Source: Cytophagales bacterium
Lineage (GTDB): Bacteria > Bacteroidota > Bacteroidia > Cytophagales > Cyclobacteriaceae
Direction of reading: 5' to 3'
DNA: 64,000 nt
Assembly: GCA_017303805.1 (NCBI GenBank)
Contig: JAFLBQ010000007.1
Location: 62,001 to 126,000 of the forward strand
A program made the translations under genes and the position numbers. Shown here piece after piece: positions 63,044 to 64,000 of this stretch (position 1 is its first letter; every line of letters starts with the position of its first letter). Below the pieces are notes generated by a model. That model was not told the DNA's origin. It ran no database searches and saw only the letters and a list, made by a program, of their open reading frames with translations.

Positions 63044-63207
63044 GGGAAAGTGTTAGGTTGTTTAAAGATACTGGAAACTGAAGAATAGAATACTATGAAC
63101 CTGTCGGTAGGCAAGTTCACGAATGAAATGCAAATAGTCTTTCGATTAAAGATCTACTAGCTACACCAAACAGGAAGTTTGAGCCATGTTGCTGGGGTTG
63201 CTAAGAC

Positions 63208-64000
63208 CTAATACTCATACTCAACAAGCATTGTATATAGGGTCGGATCAGCATTATAGGCAGGCATCATATCGCGTTGATTGAATATTTTTTTTGCTTT
63301 AATAGTGTTTCCCTGATAAATAGATTCTTCCAATAATCGATCGGTTTCTCCAGTTAATGTTGCGTAAACCCGGTAAAGATTGCCCTCAGCATTATATTCA
63401 TTTTTAATACAATTCCTGCCTTCTGGCATATGAGTCAGCGGGTTACAAGTTTCCATTAAAAGGTCACCAGAATAAACATTCATTTTAGTAACAATATTGG
63501 TAATATAAACTCCATCCCCCCTCCATCGTTCTTCTATTAACCTACCGCTAGTGTCGTAAGTCATTATTGCTGTATAGCTGTAGATGTACCCATTATTTCC
63601 CATGTAGAAATTTTGAATACTGTCAGCATTCATATGATTGCTATAGAAATATTCTGCTTTCGTGGTTTCCGATTGTCCCTGAAATGTCTTTACGACTTTC
63701 AATTGGGTACCCTCATATTCGTACTCAACTGAGCTGATGGCGTTGATATCTGTATATGCAGCGGTCATCTTGGTTTTTCTATTCAACCCGTCATACTCAT
63801 ATTGAATTTCATAACCAGTGGATGAAAACTTGATGTCGATAAATTGTTCTTTTAAGAGCCGTCCTGAGAGGTCATAAGTATAAAGTTTTTCGGCCTGCTT
63901 TTCACCCGTCTCAAGCCTGGTGTATGTTTCTTTCTGGACTATTTGAGCGGCTCGCTTAGACTCTGTTATTTCCTCACAAGAAATGAGCACAATTAATAAA
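63208..64000 (-). CDS. Lipoprotein with YD-like repeats, 5' truncated by window edge
   Basis: The frame runs through the right edge; the visible part begins with a lipoprotein-like LIVLISCEEITES, so only the first few residues of the signal peptide are missing and the internal GTG is not the start. About 255 residues of beta-hairpin repeats follow (e.g. YTYDLSGRLLKEQFIDIKF, YEYDGLNRKTKM, MTYDTSGRLIEERWRG), reminiscent of RHS/YD motifs without the toxin core. Probably anchored to the outer membrane. I do not recognise a specific family. Confidence 0.75.
   Translation of the reverse strand, partial: LLIVLISCEEITESKRAAQIVQKETYTRLETGEKQAEKLYTYDLSGRLLKEQFIDIKFSSTGYEIQYEYDGLNRKTKMTAAYTDINAISSVEYEYEGTQLKVVKTFQGQSETTKAEYFYSNHMNADSIQNFYMGNNGYIYSYTAIMTYDTSGRLIEERWRGDGVYITNIVTKMNVYSGDLLMETCNPLTHMPEGRNCIKNEYNAEGNLYRVYATLTGETDRLLEESIYQGNTIKAKKIFNQRDMMPAYNADPTLYTMLVEYEY

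Overview
The window is chromosomal DNA from a member of the Bacteroidota, most likely the order Cytophagales. The evidence is two T9SS type B (CHU_C / gliding-motility C-terminal) secreted giants, each followed by a PorP/SprF outer-membrane protein, a TamL lipoprotein, BatB/BatC-like proteins, weak or absent Shine-Dalgarno sequences, and many promoter boxes of the Bacteroidetes type (TAnnTTTG, sometimes with TTG about 20 bp upstream). No tRNA, rRNA, CRISPR array or prophage was seen.

Layout. 1-12.5 kb: two tandem cell-surface modules (repeat adhesin + PorP/SprF), the first adhesin cut by the left edge. 12.5-16 kb: CCA-adding-type nucleotidyltransferase, TPR protein, ECF sigma factor and a probable membrane partner. 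16-19.5 kb: an unusual non-coding insertion between perfect 19-bp direct repeats, then ftsE, transaldolase, the SRP RNA gene, small proteins and the ribosomal protein THX gene. 19.3-27 kb: THX-trpL-trpEGDCFBA-DAHP synthase, a complete tryptophan operon preceded by a Trp-Trp-Trp leader peptide and a four-segment attenuator. 27-37.5 kb: hybrid sensor kinase, fused alpha/beta 2-oxoacid dehydrogenase E1, tamL, SpoU methyltransferase, queuosine-precursor transporter, ribonuclease Z, STAS protein and purC. 37.5-52 kb: MORN/YwqK-type protein, thiolase, BatC/BatB, NagB-like, outer-membrane barrel, sucC, LolD-like ATPase, mtaB, phosphohexomutase, HPPD and trpS. 52-55 kb: DUF1573 protein and a complete IS3-family element that landed in a cluster of palindromic hairpins. 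55-64 kb: glutaryl-CoA-type dehydrogenase, tryptophan 2,3-dioxygenase, a YwqK-repeat/outer-membrane-barrel fusion, FAD protein, CoA-binding protein, a PQQ dehydrogenase with haem c, and a lipoprotein cut by the right edge.

The most notable signals are (i) the trp attenuator, which shares its promoter and transcript with the gene for ribosomal protein THX, with the leader start codon directly abutting the THX stop codon; (ii) a 361-bp non-coding, highly structured segment between 19-bp direct repeats that separates two convergent genes and looks like an undescribed non-autonomous mobile element; and (iii) a palindromic hairpin family shared between that element and the surroundings of the IS3 copy, with compensatory changes in the stem.

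Genes for tryptophan synthesis (trp operon), use (trpS), and breakdown (tryptophan dioxygenase, glutaryl-CoA-type dehydrogenase) and for tyrosine breakdown (HPPD) all lie in the window but in separate transcription units. All functional calls are from reading the translated sequence; no database search was run.
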